Assembly (NCBI GenBank): GCA_017163975.1
Contig: JAFFSR010000220.1
Coordinates: forward strand, 18,680,001 to 18,744,000
Origin: Anastatus disparis
Taxonomy: Eukaryota; Arthropoda; Insecta; Hymenoptera; Eupelmidae
Reading direction: 5' to 3'
Length of the DNA: 64,000 bases
Part shown: positions 51,401-64,000 of the stretch, in pieces
Layout: each line of letters starts with the position of its first letter
How positions within the stretch are numbered: the first letter of the stretch is position 1
Notes under the pieces: generated by a model
The model's database searches: none
What the model saw: only the letters and a program-made list of their open reading frames with translations
What the model was told of the DNA's origin: nothing
Translations under genes and position numbers: made by a program

Positions 51401-53278
51401 TTAATTCAAGTTAAATTAAAAAAGAAAATATTTTAACTAAACGTTTGCTAAAAGAAGCAGTTATCTCGACTACAACAATAAGCGAAAATTTCACAATCTC
51501 ATTAACAATATCATAACGAACGTTGACTCGAAAAAAAGGTGGTAATAGTTATAAAAATAATACTAATAATCTCTTAATTTTAAAAATGCATCCCATAACG
51601 ATTTTATCAATGATTATGCACATCGTCTAAAGAGAAGCTAGAAAAAGTTTCCAGAGCGTTTCCGAGAGCTAATTATTGTACATTTTTATGCGAGCAGCGT
51701 TCGTAGCAGCAACCGCGCTTAATCGGGTCCAAGTTTCACTGCGCGCAAAGATTATTAAAAGTCCGCGCGTTTTTTTTTTCTACCCCCCTGCTTTTTCCGC
51801 TCCTTTTTGTTATTTCCTCTTTTTTTCCTCTTCCTTTTTCTTTTTTTCATCTGCTTTAACTTTTTTGCTTCTTTTCTCTTTCCTTTTTTGCTTGCTACTT
51901 TCTACACCACTTTTAATCAGAATATGCGGTCAGTATCCGTAAAATATCGAACGTACGGGGGGGCATTACAGATAAAAGAGAAAAGGAAAATTGAGTGGTA
52001 ATCGAGAAAAATGCGTAACGGAAAAGAAAAATGTGGAAATTGGTAGATAAAGTTCATCATGAAATGGATATTTACTTGATCGAAATTGAAGTGTTCTAAA
52101 ATGAAGAAAATGTATATGAAAATTAAAAAAAAAATTGATGTTATAGTAATCGTGCATTAATAAAAAATGCTATAAAATCGATAATTTTCTTAAAATTTGA
52201 GAAATTTGTAAATTGATGCACTAATGGTGTGGCAGAATTTTATTTAAAAATTTAATATTATTAGCTTAATAAGATATAAATGATCATTTTATGTTTAAAC
52301 ATCACTAATTAAGTATTCGGAAATAACAATATACGCATAAAATTACTAAAAAATGGTTATGAATTCCATTTGCATTTAATGTCTTTGTCATGTTTTAATA
52401 TACAAATTAATGTATGTACAATTAGAATAGAAATATTTTCACTAACATTGAAATACGAAAACTCAACAAAGCGTCCAAACAAATTCTACATGATCAAATT
52501 AAAAGTACGTGAAAAAAAAGGAATGCACAAAGAACGTGACTCATTTAACCTGTCATTTTTCCAGATGGTAATAATAAAAGTATGCATATTGTGAAAGTCT
52601 ATCCCTTCCTTGCTTTTTTTTTTAAATTCCCACCACAGAATACAACATATCCCATGGCATTCCAGTAGGGTTCGCTTGATTTTGTATAGCTGGACAACTC
52701 TTTATACGTTTCATCGCTCTCTTTCTCTCTCTCCGCGAATTTTTTAACGGCTTTGTTTCAGAAGCACATTGCCATTGCCATATGGTTATATAGCTATCGT
52801 TATTTGCATGTATGGAAAAAAAACCCTTATATATATATATATAAAACTTGGTGAAACAATGCTGAGGAATGATTTTTTCCAACGCATTTGATAGGATCAT
52901 AACCCCCTTTGGACAATCACATGGATATGGCAGAAAATTTAACTGGATTTCCATACACTCTTTTTTTTTTTATCTATGAATATAGCTTTCGTTTGAATTC
53001 TGTATTTTGCTTATTCGCACAGAAGTTTTATAATGATGGAAAATAAATTTTTTCAAACGAGAATGATCAAAGAATTAATTTTAAATTGTTTGGAAAAAAA
53101 TTCAAAAAATTTTTCCTGCATAATTTACTTAAACTAATCTCATTTGAAATGTTACTTACATCGCAGATGTTATTGTACCTAAATTTTATTTTTCAAAGAC
53201 AATTCTTTTTTTAAATAAATTTTTTGCATAAGGAAAAATATAAAAAGATAGACGCAAATTCAAAATATAGAATAGATT
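48405..53278. other. Non-coding stretch
   Basis: GA run at 49328-49342, pyrimidine-rich block at 51770-51905 and (TA)n at 52833-52846. The frames through these blocks are low-complexity. A minus-strand frame of 110 codons at 52622-52954 includes the (TA)n as Ile-Tyr repeats and is not called. Confidence 0.5.
50454..50481. repeat. Perfect hairpin, 11-bp arms
   Basis: ATTCTGTATCT (50454-50464) and AGATACAGAAT (50471-50481) flank the loop ATGTAC, itself partly palindromic. Confidence 0.75.
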
Positions 53279-53473
53279 TTTTTAATTTAACGTCGTTGCA
53301 TTTATGTTATCATTGCGATGATAATTAACCACGGAGATCTCCAGCGTTTTTGTGAATAAAGCACATGTAACGAATACAGTGGTACTTGTATCATTCGTCC
53401 AAGAGCGGGAATCGAACTCGAGACCCCGAGATTACGAATCCATCGCTCTACCGACTGAGCCACTGAGACCTCA
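53279..53473 (-). mobile_element. tRNA-derived SINE, diverged copy
   Basis: On the minus strand: TGGCTCAGTCGG A box, loop TTCGTAA, B box GAGTTCGATTCCC with one change, and a body with several substitutions and small indels (for example an extra base pair in the ACTGTATTCGTTACATGTG block). It appears older than the other copies. No clear target-site duplication is visible. Confidence 0.85.
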
Positions 53474-56400
53474 TATCAAAGAGATTTAATTGTTGTACAT
53501 AATTCGAAAACACTTCATAGATAAGAATACATTTTTAATTGTCATCATCACACGATGGTATTAAACTAACTATTTTTCTCGTTTTAATTGACGTTGAATA
53601 TTATTTTTATATTTATAAAATATTTCCAAAAAAAAAATAAAAAGTAAAAATAATAGAGTCTGATAATTAACACAACAACGTCTGATCATATAATTGGCCA
53701 GACAAGTGAAATCACATATAAGAAAGTTTTATAACACAACATGCTCGTTATATATCAGTAATAAATAGCCGTGGCTAGTATAGCGAGCAAAGGGAGTTTT
53801 CTTGTTAGCTCGGGAATGGTTAGTAGTAGCCAACGTTTCTCTTACTTCGTGGTAATTAAAGTCTCAACATAACCCACAAAGCCATTAGGCACAAAATATA
53901 ACTTTACCGAAAAAGGCAAGTCCAAGATTCACTCGACGAAATCGTTCATTATTTTCTCATTAATTTTCCAGGACAATATGATATTAAAATAAAGGCGAAA
54001 AAAAATATTAATAATAAAATATAAAAGAAAAAGAGGAAATAAAAGAAGGAAGAAAACAAAAGGAGATGAGATTGAGTATAGTGAACTATCTTCTTTCTTT
54101 TCATTTCATGATTCTTCAATTTGTATAATTTAACAGAGAAGAGAGAAAAGTTGGTGGAAAACGAAAGCGGTATACACGGAAGGAAGGAAGTTGGTGCGAT
54201 AATCTTTGAAAGAAGGTGAAAGCGTAAAGCTTACACGCCGAATACTTCTTCTTTCCAGAAAATAAAGCAACTACGAGAAAGAGGATGAGTTGAAAAAAAA
54301 AAAAAAAAAAGTTGAAGAAAAAAAAAGATGCGATACGCAAGAGGGTATAACGTATATACGAGAGAGAGAGTAAAAAGTGTGGTGAAACACTGAAAATAGT
54401 CGTTAAAGTCAAGTCGTAAATTACGTCGAGGGAAGCCGCTTCGTCGTTTTCCCTCCCTCTTTTCAAAGATGTTTTCCTGCACTGGCCTTGAGTTTTGCGG
54501 CTACAGACGCTAGAGATTTTACCCACGAGCGACCTTTCTTTCTTATAACTTGCTCGTACATTTTCAACTCGTTTTAACTATTTGACATTGTTTTTTTTCG
54601 CCAGTTTTCTTTTCTATATCTCATTCTATTTTCTTTATTCTTTAAAGTGTTTCAGTACAGTTTCTTTTGTTTAAAAAAGTAGCCAAAGTTTTTTGATCAT
54701 GCCGAATGCATATCCATAAATCTAATAAAAGTTATAAATTACAATATTTTTTATTAAATAAAAAGATGCAGATATTATAAATCATGCAGAAAATCAGAGA
54801 TTAGTTTAATAAATTATTCAGATATTCATCATATCATTGTAAACTTATTATTACTATTATTAAGTAATACAAAAAATTAAATTTGTATTATACTTATTAG
54901 TCTTCAACTTTAATATATTTAAAGTACTAAATTATTCTAAAAATAAGCCATAAAAAATGTACCTTACATCATAAATTTATCGTATCTAAAGAATCAATCA
55001 TTGCAAACATTACATCAACGATAATCTCAATCTTATAAAATTTACACACTCAAAGTCATAATTTTAATACAGAAAAATTTTTACATCATTGAAAATTAAT
55101 AATATTTAATAATAAATTAAGAAAGAAAAATTATGACTAAACATTGTTAGGGTAATTAGTGAGAATGTTGTTGTTATTAGAAGCACGCAGAAAGTAGTGA
55201 CAAGTATGGATGAATGCCATACAAACTTGTTATAAACTTATCGCCTTAGGTTACTTCGAAAACTTTCAAAAGCTCGGGAATGACCGCAATTACGTGAACT
55301 ATTTCAAGTAGGACGTAAAGGATCTAAGGCTGCCCTTAATATTTCAATTAAGCTAAGAATTTTAATGTCTTGCTTTTTTTAAAGCTTATTGAAATATTAA
55401 TTTTATATTATTTAATATTATTGGTTATGATAATAAAATTAATAATTTTTTTTTTTAATTTATATTCTTTGTGAATAGAATGGTCCTTTCTTTTCGTATA
55501 TAGGTTATCAATAATGTTATGCTTAAGATTTAAGGTACCAGCCATAATATTTTTAAAATATTTAAAGCTGCATGATTTAATACGTATGGTATATAGGCTA
55601 AGGATACTTTTAAGCCATATTGTTATCAATAGTGAGTAAATGAATCTACAATTACTTTTGGAAAATGAAAGTAAGAATCGCAATAATATAAAAGTTAAAA
55701 TATAAAATAACTAAAAAGTTGATAAATATTTATTATAAACCTAATAATATTACATCATAATTTCAGCTTCTCAATCAAATTATTATACTTCTTAATAAAA
55801 TGCTTATAACAAAATTTACTAAATAATTTTATTTTGTATTCCAAATCATTAACAAGAAGTGAAATAACGAGGTTATAGTTTTACAAATTTTTTATACTTA
55901 AAAAGTTTTATAAATATCTCTATATTTTACTCTTCCACTTTGACTAATAAAAAGCATGGAAATAGAGATATTATCAACATTTTTAGATAAAGATAAAAAA
56001 TTCTCAAAACTGTAATGTCGGTAACTATAAATAAATCACATACCCAATCACATCAACTTAAACATTAAATAATCTGATTTTCAAAATTGACATTTATTTA
56101 TTAATGATTTTATAACCTCCCGTAAAAAATACCCTTAAATTAATTTAAAAAGAATTATTAGTAGTTGAAAATTATAAAACGCGTAATTTTTATTTAATAT
56201 TCCCTTATCCTCTATCCAACTATACAAGTTGTGAAGTAGATTTAGAATCACTATACGATAGGATGTGTTAGCATGCATATTATACTAAAACATGTATTGG
56301 ATAATGGATTGCAATTAGGATCAAAGTCATTACCCTTAGCTATAGCAAAGTCTATCATTTTCGTCGCCTCAACGTCTTTAGAAGTAGTAATGCCTTCCTA

Positions 56401-58796
56401 TAATTTATGTGACTTATGTACCAAAGTATCTAATTTTATCGGCTTGTACGATCCTTCCCCTCTCTCGTATATATGTGGTTTTGTAAAATTTCATTTCACA
56501 TACGCACACGTTCATATGTATACGCGTGCACATGGATAACGTATGCTAAAGCGAACTTTTGGTTCATTCATTCAGCATAGAGTATATAGGGAAAGAGGAA
56601 AGAGAGAGATTAAACCGAGAGGATTTCGATTTTAGCGCTAGGATTTACCTTCCGAGTGCGAAATTACTATAAGCTCGAGAATTGAAGCGTTATTGTGCAT
56701 AAATGTGTATAACCATGAGTTTCAAAGCTTAGTTATATAATTATTTATTATATAAATTATATACTAGTATTTTCAAATTCTAAGTGTTTAACTTGATGTA
56801 CTTCTTACAAAAATAATTTCAAAATCACTTTTCAATTTTTTAATTATATTCCGTATAAATTAAATTATTTATTTTTTTAATAATTACAATTTATGACTAT
56901 TTATACATCATTATATTTTATAATATTATAATATTTTAATAATAAATACATTGTTAAATATTTGTAGGAAGGAAATTAAATGAAAATAAAATAAATATCA
57001 CAGTTCTTGTGTGTATAAATATCATTCGATATTTATAATGCTGTGAAAATATTACTTATATTATTAAAGAAAATTACGTAATCAGAAAACTTTATAGAAT
57101 CAAAATGAATAATAATATTATAATATGAGATAGTAAATGAAATAAAATAAATTATAACTAAATAAAACATGATATGATTAATAATAAATTAATAAAACAA
57201 TTTACCTTTTATTCAGACGTTAGTCACGAATGATTACAACGAATTAATATTTATTCAGCACATAAATTTCTAGACTACGATTCGCATATTCATAGCATAA
57301 TACCAGTTGAATATACGGCATTTACACTAGAATACGAGAATCGCTTTATAACGTTGTTGCAGGGTAGACGAAAAAACAAAAAAAAAAAAAAAACAACATT
57401 TATATAGGAATTTAGTTTTGTTGACTTGAAAGCGATGCGTGGATACGTTCATGCCGCAGTGTTGATAAACGGAGCATAATACTTTTTTTTTGTAATTCCA
57501 ACAAGTTCTTATACTCTGCTTACCGACGATGCAACATGTTGAAAATTTTGATTGTAGATCTGTTTTATTGTTGAAGCTTTTATTTCTTTTTTTATTTTGG
57601 TTTATGTATTCATTTTTTTTTTCACTGAATGAAAAGCACTGTGGAGATAATTGGATTTTCTTGTCTGAGAATTGATATTCATGATTAATCTTGTCTTTTT
57701 TTTTTAATAAAAAATTTATGATTTTCAATTATTCATTTATGATTTTATTATATTTTCACTCATTTATTATTTGTTTAATATATTTAGAAAAACATTATTG
57801 TCTCTAAATTAATTTTTTCTACTTCGTGTTCATTATAAAATTTAAATTTGTGATACTTGTTCAAAGGAAATTTAATATCAACTTAAAAGTTTATTAACTT
57901 AAAGCACAATCTATTAAAAATAGCAATATATTTAAATATAAAAATAAACCATTCATTATAGTTTAAATAAAGATGAATTCCGAGCAATAAAAAAATACAC
58001 AGCTTTTATTTATGTACAATGTACCGATATTGCTCCAATATTGTTCGAGATCAACGTAAGATCGAAATATTCTTATCATTTCCTCGCTTTGCAATATCAT
58101 ATTAAATGACACAACTTCATTTGAACAATGATCCATTATAGTTATCGCAGTCACTTGTCTCTCAATGTATGAATAATTTATAAATAGAAAATTTAATTAT
58201 TATATGATTATGCATATTGCAATATTATTTTTAAAATTTAATTTACGATTTATTTACAAAAATTATAATATTTGTCAATAAGTTGAGTTTACGAATTTTT
58301 TCCATACATTATTTAAAAACAGTAATTAAATTAATTAAGATTTTAAATTTTGATTTAATGAATTATAATTTTGATTGTAGTTTTTTAAACACAATGAAGT
58401 AGTTATTATATTAATTAAATTTTATGATTTTATTAATTATATGGTATCATATTATTACACTCAATTTAAGTTTAATGGATAATTTTAATTAATATTACAA
58501 ATTTTAATCGATGAAATATTCACGTGACTATTTTTTATAAATATTATTAATAAAAACAATTATAAACGACACAATTAAACCGAGTGGAATGTTCCTTTCG
58601 CGTTCGACTGCCACTCCGGACTAAAACGTGCTTAAAGCAAATCGATTAGTGTCTGGCTATCGTTAAAAGAAATAAAAAAAGAAAAAAACAAAAGAAAGAA
58701 AATCAACGCCACACACATCTTGGATATTTGATGCGATTGACAAAAGTGTCCAATGACCAACTTTTCGAGATATAATAAGCCGAAGAGTATTTATTT
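53474..58796. other. Non-coding stretch
   Basis: Lys/Phe-rich low-complexity frames lie at 54116-54526 and homopolymer runs near 57372 and 57490. A minus-strand frame at 57963-58154 has an ordinary protein composition (MDHCSNEVVSFNMILQ near its start), but I find no acceptor or donor that would make it an exon. No gene is called. Confidence 0.45.
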
Positions 58797-58798
58797 AC

Positions 58799-58884
58799 GT
58801 AACGCGGATACGTACGCCATAATATCTTTATTGTGCCGTATCCACGTTACAATCATAAGGTATTGTGACGGCACTATACCTTAT
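58799..58884. repeat. Two adjacent imperfect hairpins
   Basis: Hairpin one: GTAACGCGGATACG (58799-58812) pairs with CGTATCCACGTTAC (58837-58850), one mismatch. Hairpin two: ATAAGGTATTGTG (58855-58867) pairs with CACTATACCTTAT (58872-58884), one mismatch, four-base loop. Only four bases separate them. The sequence is richer in G+C than its flanks. Confidence 0.75.
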
Positions 58885-61800
58885 AGTTCACGATTCGATA
58901 TCGCTTGGACTTAAATAAATGGAATATATCAGTTTGTTATTAAAACGATCGGTTGTGCGCTGTACGACTGCAATGCAAAATTCAATTTTAAATCTTTTTT
59001 TACATTCTTATGATTAAATTATCGAATACGGAAATGAATGTAATTGTTTTTAATAATCGATGATAACGATAGCATTACCATTAATTTTTGTCATTTAACT
59101 TTTTTTGGATAATTAAAAATTGAATATCATAAATTATTTGTACATTATCATATGTTTACAAAATTTTCAATTTTTTGAAAATTTTGAAAATTAATATTGC
59201 TGAGTAATTTATTTTTTTAATTAATTTATACATTAAAATGACAGTAAATATTATTTTTGAGAATTTACATAAATAATTAATTATCTTTACAACATGGTTA
59301 TTAAATTTATTATTTTATAACAGTATTTACTTTCGTCATAACAAGTTCAAAGAATAATGACAAGATTTCTTTCTTCGTAAATTCATTTGTAATTGAAATA
59401 AAAATCAAAAGAATACAATCATACGTAAGTGAGCGTATAGAATTTTGCTTTAAAAAAATTAATAATACGGAAAAATAATCGACGCATATTTCTTTTTTTT
59501 CGTTCAAATGTTTATCAATAAAAACATATAGCAGGTTGAAATATCGCGCAACGTAACTCGACAATAATATGTTGTTTCATTATTTTTTGGTTGCGGTTTC
59601 AAAATCGCACGACCTTTTTAGATTACTCGGTTGATTTGTTCATTTTCATTAGAGAATTTTGAAGTCAATCATAAAAAAATAGCTAAATAATACGTTATCA
59701 ATGCAGTAGATTTATTTGTTGAACCATCGTGGCGGCACACGATGTTTAAATCTGCTCTTCTCTTTGTCGATAAACATTTGATTCAAAATAGAAAAAAAAG
59801 TTGATTATTTTTTTATATTCTTTTTCACGTTTGATAGATTACGTTTACGGGTTTGATAGATTTAAAAACGAAATCCTATTTAAAATACATTTTGAAAAAA
59901 TTTAATGTACAATTACAAGAATAGAAAATGCTCTTTGAAGAAGCTTTACAAAGGTTCTTGATGTAAAGAATAGATAAACATAGTACATCTATTTACAAAC
60001 AAAGTACACACTTGTAAAATACAATATTGACATTCTTCGATTGTCGTCAATTCTTTGGGAAAAATTTCAAAACCAAAAAAGTTAAATTAAATATTCCCAG
60101 TGTGCATACTTAAAACTATCACCGGATTTCATCATCAGAAATGTCACACATCTTAAATTCTTTTGTTTTTCAATTAATATTCTCATTTTTTTTAATTAAT
60201 TCGTAAATGTTTCTCGAAATCACTATAGAGAGAATAGTTGCATGCATATAAGAGGGAAAATAATGAATGCACCAAAGTCAAGTCTGTTACTTTAAAGTAG
60301 ACAGATTTATTTACTGCATGAACAACGACGAGTAAACTGCCTGTGTCACTTCCGTCCTCGGGAAGCTTACTCTTGCAAGCACATCCTAGATTTTCTCTTA
60401 CGCGAAATTCTATATATATTGTATAACGTTGTTCTGGGGATGTTCCTCTTAATTTTCAGGAGAAAATTAACTACGAACAATTTCAAAATACTTGATACAT
60501 ATAAGACAATTTTTAGATTGAGAGATTAATTGTTTTTGTTTATATTTATTGTAAAAATGAAATTTCAAGAATTATTTTTTTTTATGTTTAAAATGATATA
60601 CGTAAAATGAAAATATTAGTTCATGTAAATAATAAATTGATGTTTTTATAAATTATATCTGTGCTGCAGCTTTTAAATTATAGTTCGTGTAAATTTAAGG
60701 TGCTTTTTTATAACAAAATTCTTAAGAAAAATAAAAGTAGAATAAAGAATTTTCGAAAAATTTTCTTTATTAAAATAGAATAATTAATAAACTTCTTCAA
60801 ATTTTTAAAGAAAATAAAATTTGAGTTGCTCTAAGTAAATTTTGTACGCTTTTTTTACACTTAAATTAAGTTTACAAAATGTAAGAAATAAATTTCATTT
60901 TTACAAAAATGAAAAAGAAACTAAATTTTTAATTAATTAAATTTGATTTAAAATTTGATTAATATTGTTTTTTTTTTAATTTATTCAAAATTAAAATTAA
61001 ATTCTGTATTAAGTAAATACATAAGAAAATCAATGACACAAATAATTTTCAAAAGCAAAAATATATTCACTTTAAAAAGCTATGCCAAGTCATAAAACGA
61101 GAGAAAATCCTTGCAGAAATTTGTTAAAGCTATGTTATTTCCGTTCAGGAAAAAAATATTTCCCTTTATTAATAAAATTCAATCCTCAAATATAAAAAAA
61201 TTTCATTGTTATAAATTTCATCCCGTTCGTTTTTATTTGTCTTTGGTTATTTCTTTCTTATCGATTTTAACGTTTGATTAAAATAGCTGAGGTTATACAA
61301 GTTTATATGAAAAAATTATAACGAAAGGCGGAAAAACATTTTGCAATATTATTGGAAACAGAAAAAAAAATATGCCGGCAACTTGTGTATTAAAAGGAAT
61401 AAAAAAAAAGTGTTTTTTAATCGAATATTCTTTACATATGGCTTTATCAATATTATTGGCGTGCAATAACCTTTTATTCGTTGAAAACTGTAATTTTTTT
61501 TATTATACTTTTAAATATATTTTTATAGATTGCATTCAATAAAGTAAGTATTGGTAATTTATTTTCACCTTGATTTTTATAATATTACATTCTTTCAAGT
61601 ATATTCTTTTCATTTTATTAGCCGTGTAAAGCTTATATTGATGCCAACGCAAATTTTATGAAACTTTACTTCCAATATTTACTTTTATGCAGCGAGATTT
61701 TATATTACGAAATATATTAGAACATTATTTATATGCAATTTAGTTTTTATAAAAATTTTTTAATAAAAATTACACTTAATTATTAAATATTAATTGTTAT

Positions 61801-63094
61801 AAATATTTTTAATTACAACAATTATATTTTTATTTTTCATAAATATATTTTTTTCATAGATAAAATATTTAATAACTTTGAATCTCTTTTAGTCAATATG
61901 TTATAATAATTTTCTCAAGTTTATTTATTAAGTTTACTCCGAAATTTTTTATGATTTCCTTATGGTATTTTTAAAGTTTCCCTTAACGCTTGAAGTAATT
62001 TTTGACGAACTGCATTTTCTCTTAAAACAAACTTAACTTAATCGTTTATTTACATACTATAACTGTGAAAGTTTCAAGACTTACAGTAGTTTAAAAATGA
62101 ATAAAGTATTTAACTTTCTTAGAGATGTTAAGTAAGATTTATATTTTTTCACTAAAAAAAAAAATTATTTTGAAAATTTTTTAAGACTTTTTTCTTGTTA
62201 TTAATATATGAGTAGCTTTGGGAAACTTATAAGTTTTATGATTAAGAAATAAAATTGAAGAAAATAAAAAATAGTTTAATATTTTTGATAAAAGAAGTAA
62301 TTTTTTGTTAAATTTAGAAAGAAAAACAAGTAATTATATTGATTCGTGTTTAGCAAAGAATAATATCTGCAAGTAGGAAGAAATAAAATGCATATAAGGA
62401 GCAGTAAAATTGAAAAAATTGCTTTTTCACGAATATATCAACTATATGTATCTTTATCTAAAGGTAATCTTTAAACCCTTCTTTTATCCAGCGTCAGTTT
62501 CTTATTTTCCGTTCAGCGGAATATCAGTAGCCATAAGATGAAATAACTCACGACTAATGCTACGACAACCTAAAGGTAGAGATGTTCAACAAAAAAAAGA
62601 AGTTTTAGGCCTTAAGGCAAGGAAAAGTGCTAGGTTAGCAGAGCCAATGAATTTTATTATCCGAGGCCTCATATTTATCGTTACTACGCGCGCGAAATCG
62701 CCGCGAGCATCTCTTTCCCGAGATAACTTGATCGTTATTCACATCTTTTACTATAGTATAGTTCTTGGCCATAGGAGTCTTGGAAAGGCATATTTTCTGG
62801 TGTAAGAGAAGATGCTACACTATCATGTTAAGAATGTCTTAGTTGATCCCTTGGAGACAATTTATTTGTATTTATTTTTTTTTTATTTCATCCTCCAGGG
62901 CTCTGCGAGAGTTAATAATGGTTTTTAAATTGTTTTAATATTTTTTTGGTATGTTTTCAACGTGATAACGATCTATAGCTCAGATCATTCGCACTCATAG
63001 CTATTCATATATAGTTCACTGTTTAACGTGATGCCATTCCACAGTGGAAATCAAAATACTGAGAGCAGAGTTCGGACCCTATCGGGCGAGTTAC
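58885..63094. other. AT-rich non-coding stretch
   Basis: No gene is supported. A strong acceptor-like sequence (TTCTTATTTTCCGTTCAG, ending near 62516) is followed by early stops in all frames. A weak tRNA-like pair of boxes (TAGCTCAGATC near 62976, AGTTCGGACCC near 63070) has a spacing too long for a tRNA. Confidence 0.45.
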
Positions 63095-63172
63095 ATGACC
63101 AGTGCTATATAGAATCCCATAACGTTATATTATATAATATAAAGTTATGGGATTCTATATAGCATTGGTCAT
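63095..63172. repeat. Near-perfect 78-bp palindrome
   Basis: The left half starts ATGACCAGTGCTATATAGAA and is matched by the inverse right half ending TTCTATATAGCATTGGTCAT. Across 39 pairs only two are mismatched. The centre is pure A/T (TATATTATATAATATA). It could be a very small foldback transposon or form a long hairpin RNA. No target-site duplication is visible. Confidence 0.9.
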
Positions 63173-63744
63173 TTTGAATAATTTAATTGTAAAATCACAT
63201 AAGAGACGAAAAATGCAAGTTATTTTAACGCAACGCCAAAATTTTTTTTCATCAATTTTGATTCCAAATCATGAATATTTAAAATACAAAAAATTCTCAT
63301 CATAGGTCAAGTCTTTATATGAATTTCACTAGTATAATCGACGTCTCTCATGTGTTTTTTTTCATAATACTAGCATTTTGGAAATAATATAAGAATTGGC
63401 AAAACAATGGAATTATCTAATTATTTAGCATGATTTTAAAATTTTTCTATATAAATTAATGTCTATGTGCATATACCTTTATATTGATTAATCTATATTA
63501 TAAATATCTATTATTTAAAAAACATAGTTTTCAAATTATATAAAAACATAAAAGATTTAATTTAATTTAAAATTTAAATTACTTTATAAAATTTTCATTA
63601 AAAATCAATTTAATATTTTGGATGTTTCAAACGTAACGTTAACTTTCACGTTAAAAATTTAAACTTCTTTAATAATCTAAAATGAAAAATAAAATAAAAT
63701 TTTGAAACAAGTAATTTTCTTATGCAAGTAAAGCTTATTCACGT
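63173..63744. other. AT-rich non-coding stretch
   Basis: I see no feature between the palindrome and the candidate promoter. Confidence 0.4.
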
Positions 63745-63752
63745 TATATAAG
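63745..63752 (+). promoter_or_regulatory. TATA box of candidate right-end gene
   Basis: TATATAAG, a full match to the TATA consensus, lies 135 nt before the candidate ATG at 63880. A TCAGAG at 63779-63784 is a weak initiator match, about 36 nt from the TATA start. The leader would be about 100 nt. Confidence 0.4.
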
Positions 63753-63879
63753 AGATGCATACGTACTCGATTTCTCGGTCAGAGAAGGGAAAATAGTTTA
63801 AAGTTTGTTTATGAAGTTTAGAAGTGCACACATAGACTAAATATACTCTCTTCAACAAGAAGTCGATGATTAGTCGAAA

Positions 63880-63936
63880 ATGGCTAGGGAGATCATGGGG
63901 TGCTTGTGTGTGTGTGCGGCTGTGCGCTGCCTCCAG
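63880..63936 (+). CDS. Candidate first coding exon, gene continues past window
   Basis: The ATG sits in an insect-like context (CGAAAATGG), and an in-frame TAG at 63871-63873 shows that the frame does not extend upstream. The 19 codons encode a hydrophobic, cysteine-rich start (MAREIMGCLCVCAAVRC...), compatible with part of a signal peptide. They end in CAG immediately before GTACTATCT, a plausible phase-0 donor. Read through, the frame would stop after eight more codons. The segment is GC-rich compared with the flanks. Part of the Cys/Val run comes from a (TG)6 repeat, which weakens the case. The product is unknown. Confidence 0.35.
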
Positions 63937-64000
63937 GTACTATCTCTAGTACATCTAATATAACTGGCCATCGTTCAAACTTCAAACTGCTGTCGAGTCA

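Noticed and set aside
54116..54526. 136-codon minus-strand frame
   Set aside because: It spans homopolymer and GA-rich sequence, giving Phe and Ser/Leu runs. Two overlapping frames are equally long.
57963..58154. Protein-like minus-strand frame (ATG near 58136)
   Set aside because: Composition is plausible, but there is no acceptor, donor, promoter or recognisable motif. One such frame is expected by chance in 64 kb.
59310..59564. 84-codon minus-strand frame
   Set aside because: It begins at ATT, not ATG, and is rich in Ile/Leu/Phe/Lys as expected from A/T content. No splice signals.
62500..62573. Exon bounded by TTTTCCGTTCAG and AAAG/GTAGAG
   Set aside because: All three frames stop within the segment and the donor is weak.
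62970..63080. Plus-strand tRNA-like boxes next to the palindrome
   Set aside because: The A-like and B-like boxes are about 85 bases apart with no foldable tRNA between them.

Overview
The window looks like a stretch of an AT-rich arthropod nuclear genome, most likely an insect. The evidence is very AT-rich sequence, dense (GA)n/(CT)n and TATA/TACG-type simple repeats, several tRNA-derived SINE copies, TA-flanked miniature DNA transposons, and a gene whose introns are only 73-108 bp. There is no bacterial-style coding density. The longest uninterrupted reading frames are simple-repeat or homopolymer artefacts. All splice-site, promoter and repeat calls were made by eye.

Left part (1-3.3 kb): a truncated SINE lies at the left edge. 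It is followed by the one well-supported gene, a four-exon minus-strand gene (CDS 2376 down to 1800) for a secreted protein of 98 residues with a signal peptide and four cysteines. A TATA box lies upstream and an AATAAA signal downstream. A plus-strand SINE and the best recursive-splice-site candidate follow.

Middle (3.3-53 kb): long non-coding sequence that behaves like the inside of a very large plus-strand intron. Four sites have a polypyrimidine-AG acceptor fused directly to a GTRAG-like donor (3253/3254, 28172/28173, 32097/32098, 44104/44105). At three of them another donor lies 44-51 nt downstream, the layout known for recursive splice sites with short cryptic exons in long Drosophila introns. 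I found no comparably good site on the minus strand. If this is right, the secreted-protein gene lies inside or next to a much larger plus-strand gene whose main exons are outside the window. Three short plus-strand exon candidates (24591, 36762, 37973) are listed with low confidence.

Repeats: six copies of one tRNA-derived SINE family (one with a perfect 10-bp target-site duplication), a second tRNA-like relic, two Tc1/mariner-type MITEs with TA duplications (one carrying an internal 42-bp tandem repeat), a 760-bp element with about 30-bp inverted ends, a family of GC-rich foldback elements ending in AATAGTAT-like sequence, and several isolated hairpins including a near-perfect 78-bp palindrome.

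Right end (63.7-64 kb): a TATA box, an ATG with an upstream in-frame stop and a 19-codon hydrophobic, cysteine-rich reading frame ending at a CAG/GTAC donor form a candidate first exon of a plus-strand gene that continues beyond the window.
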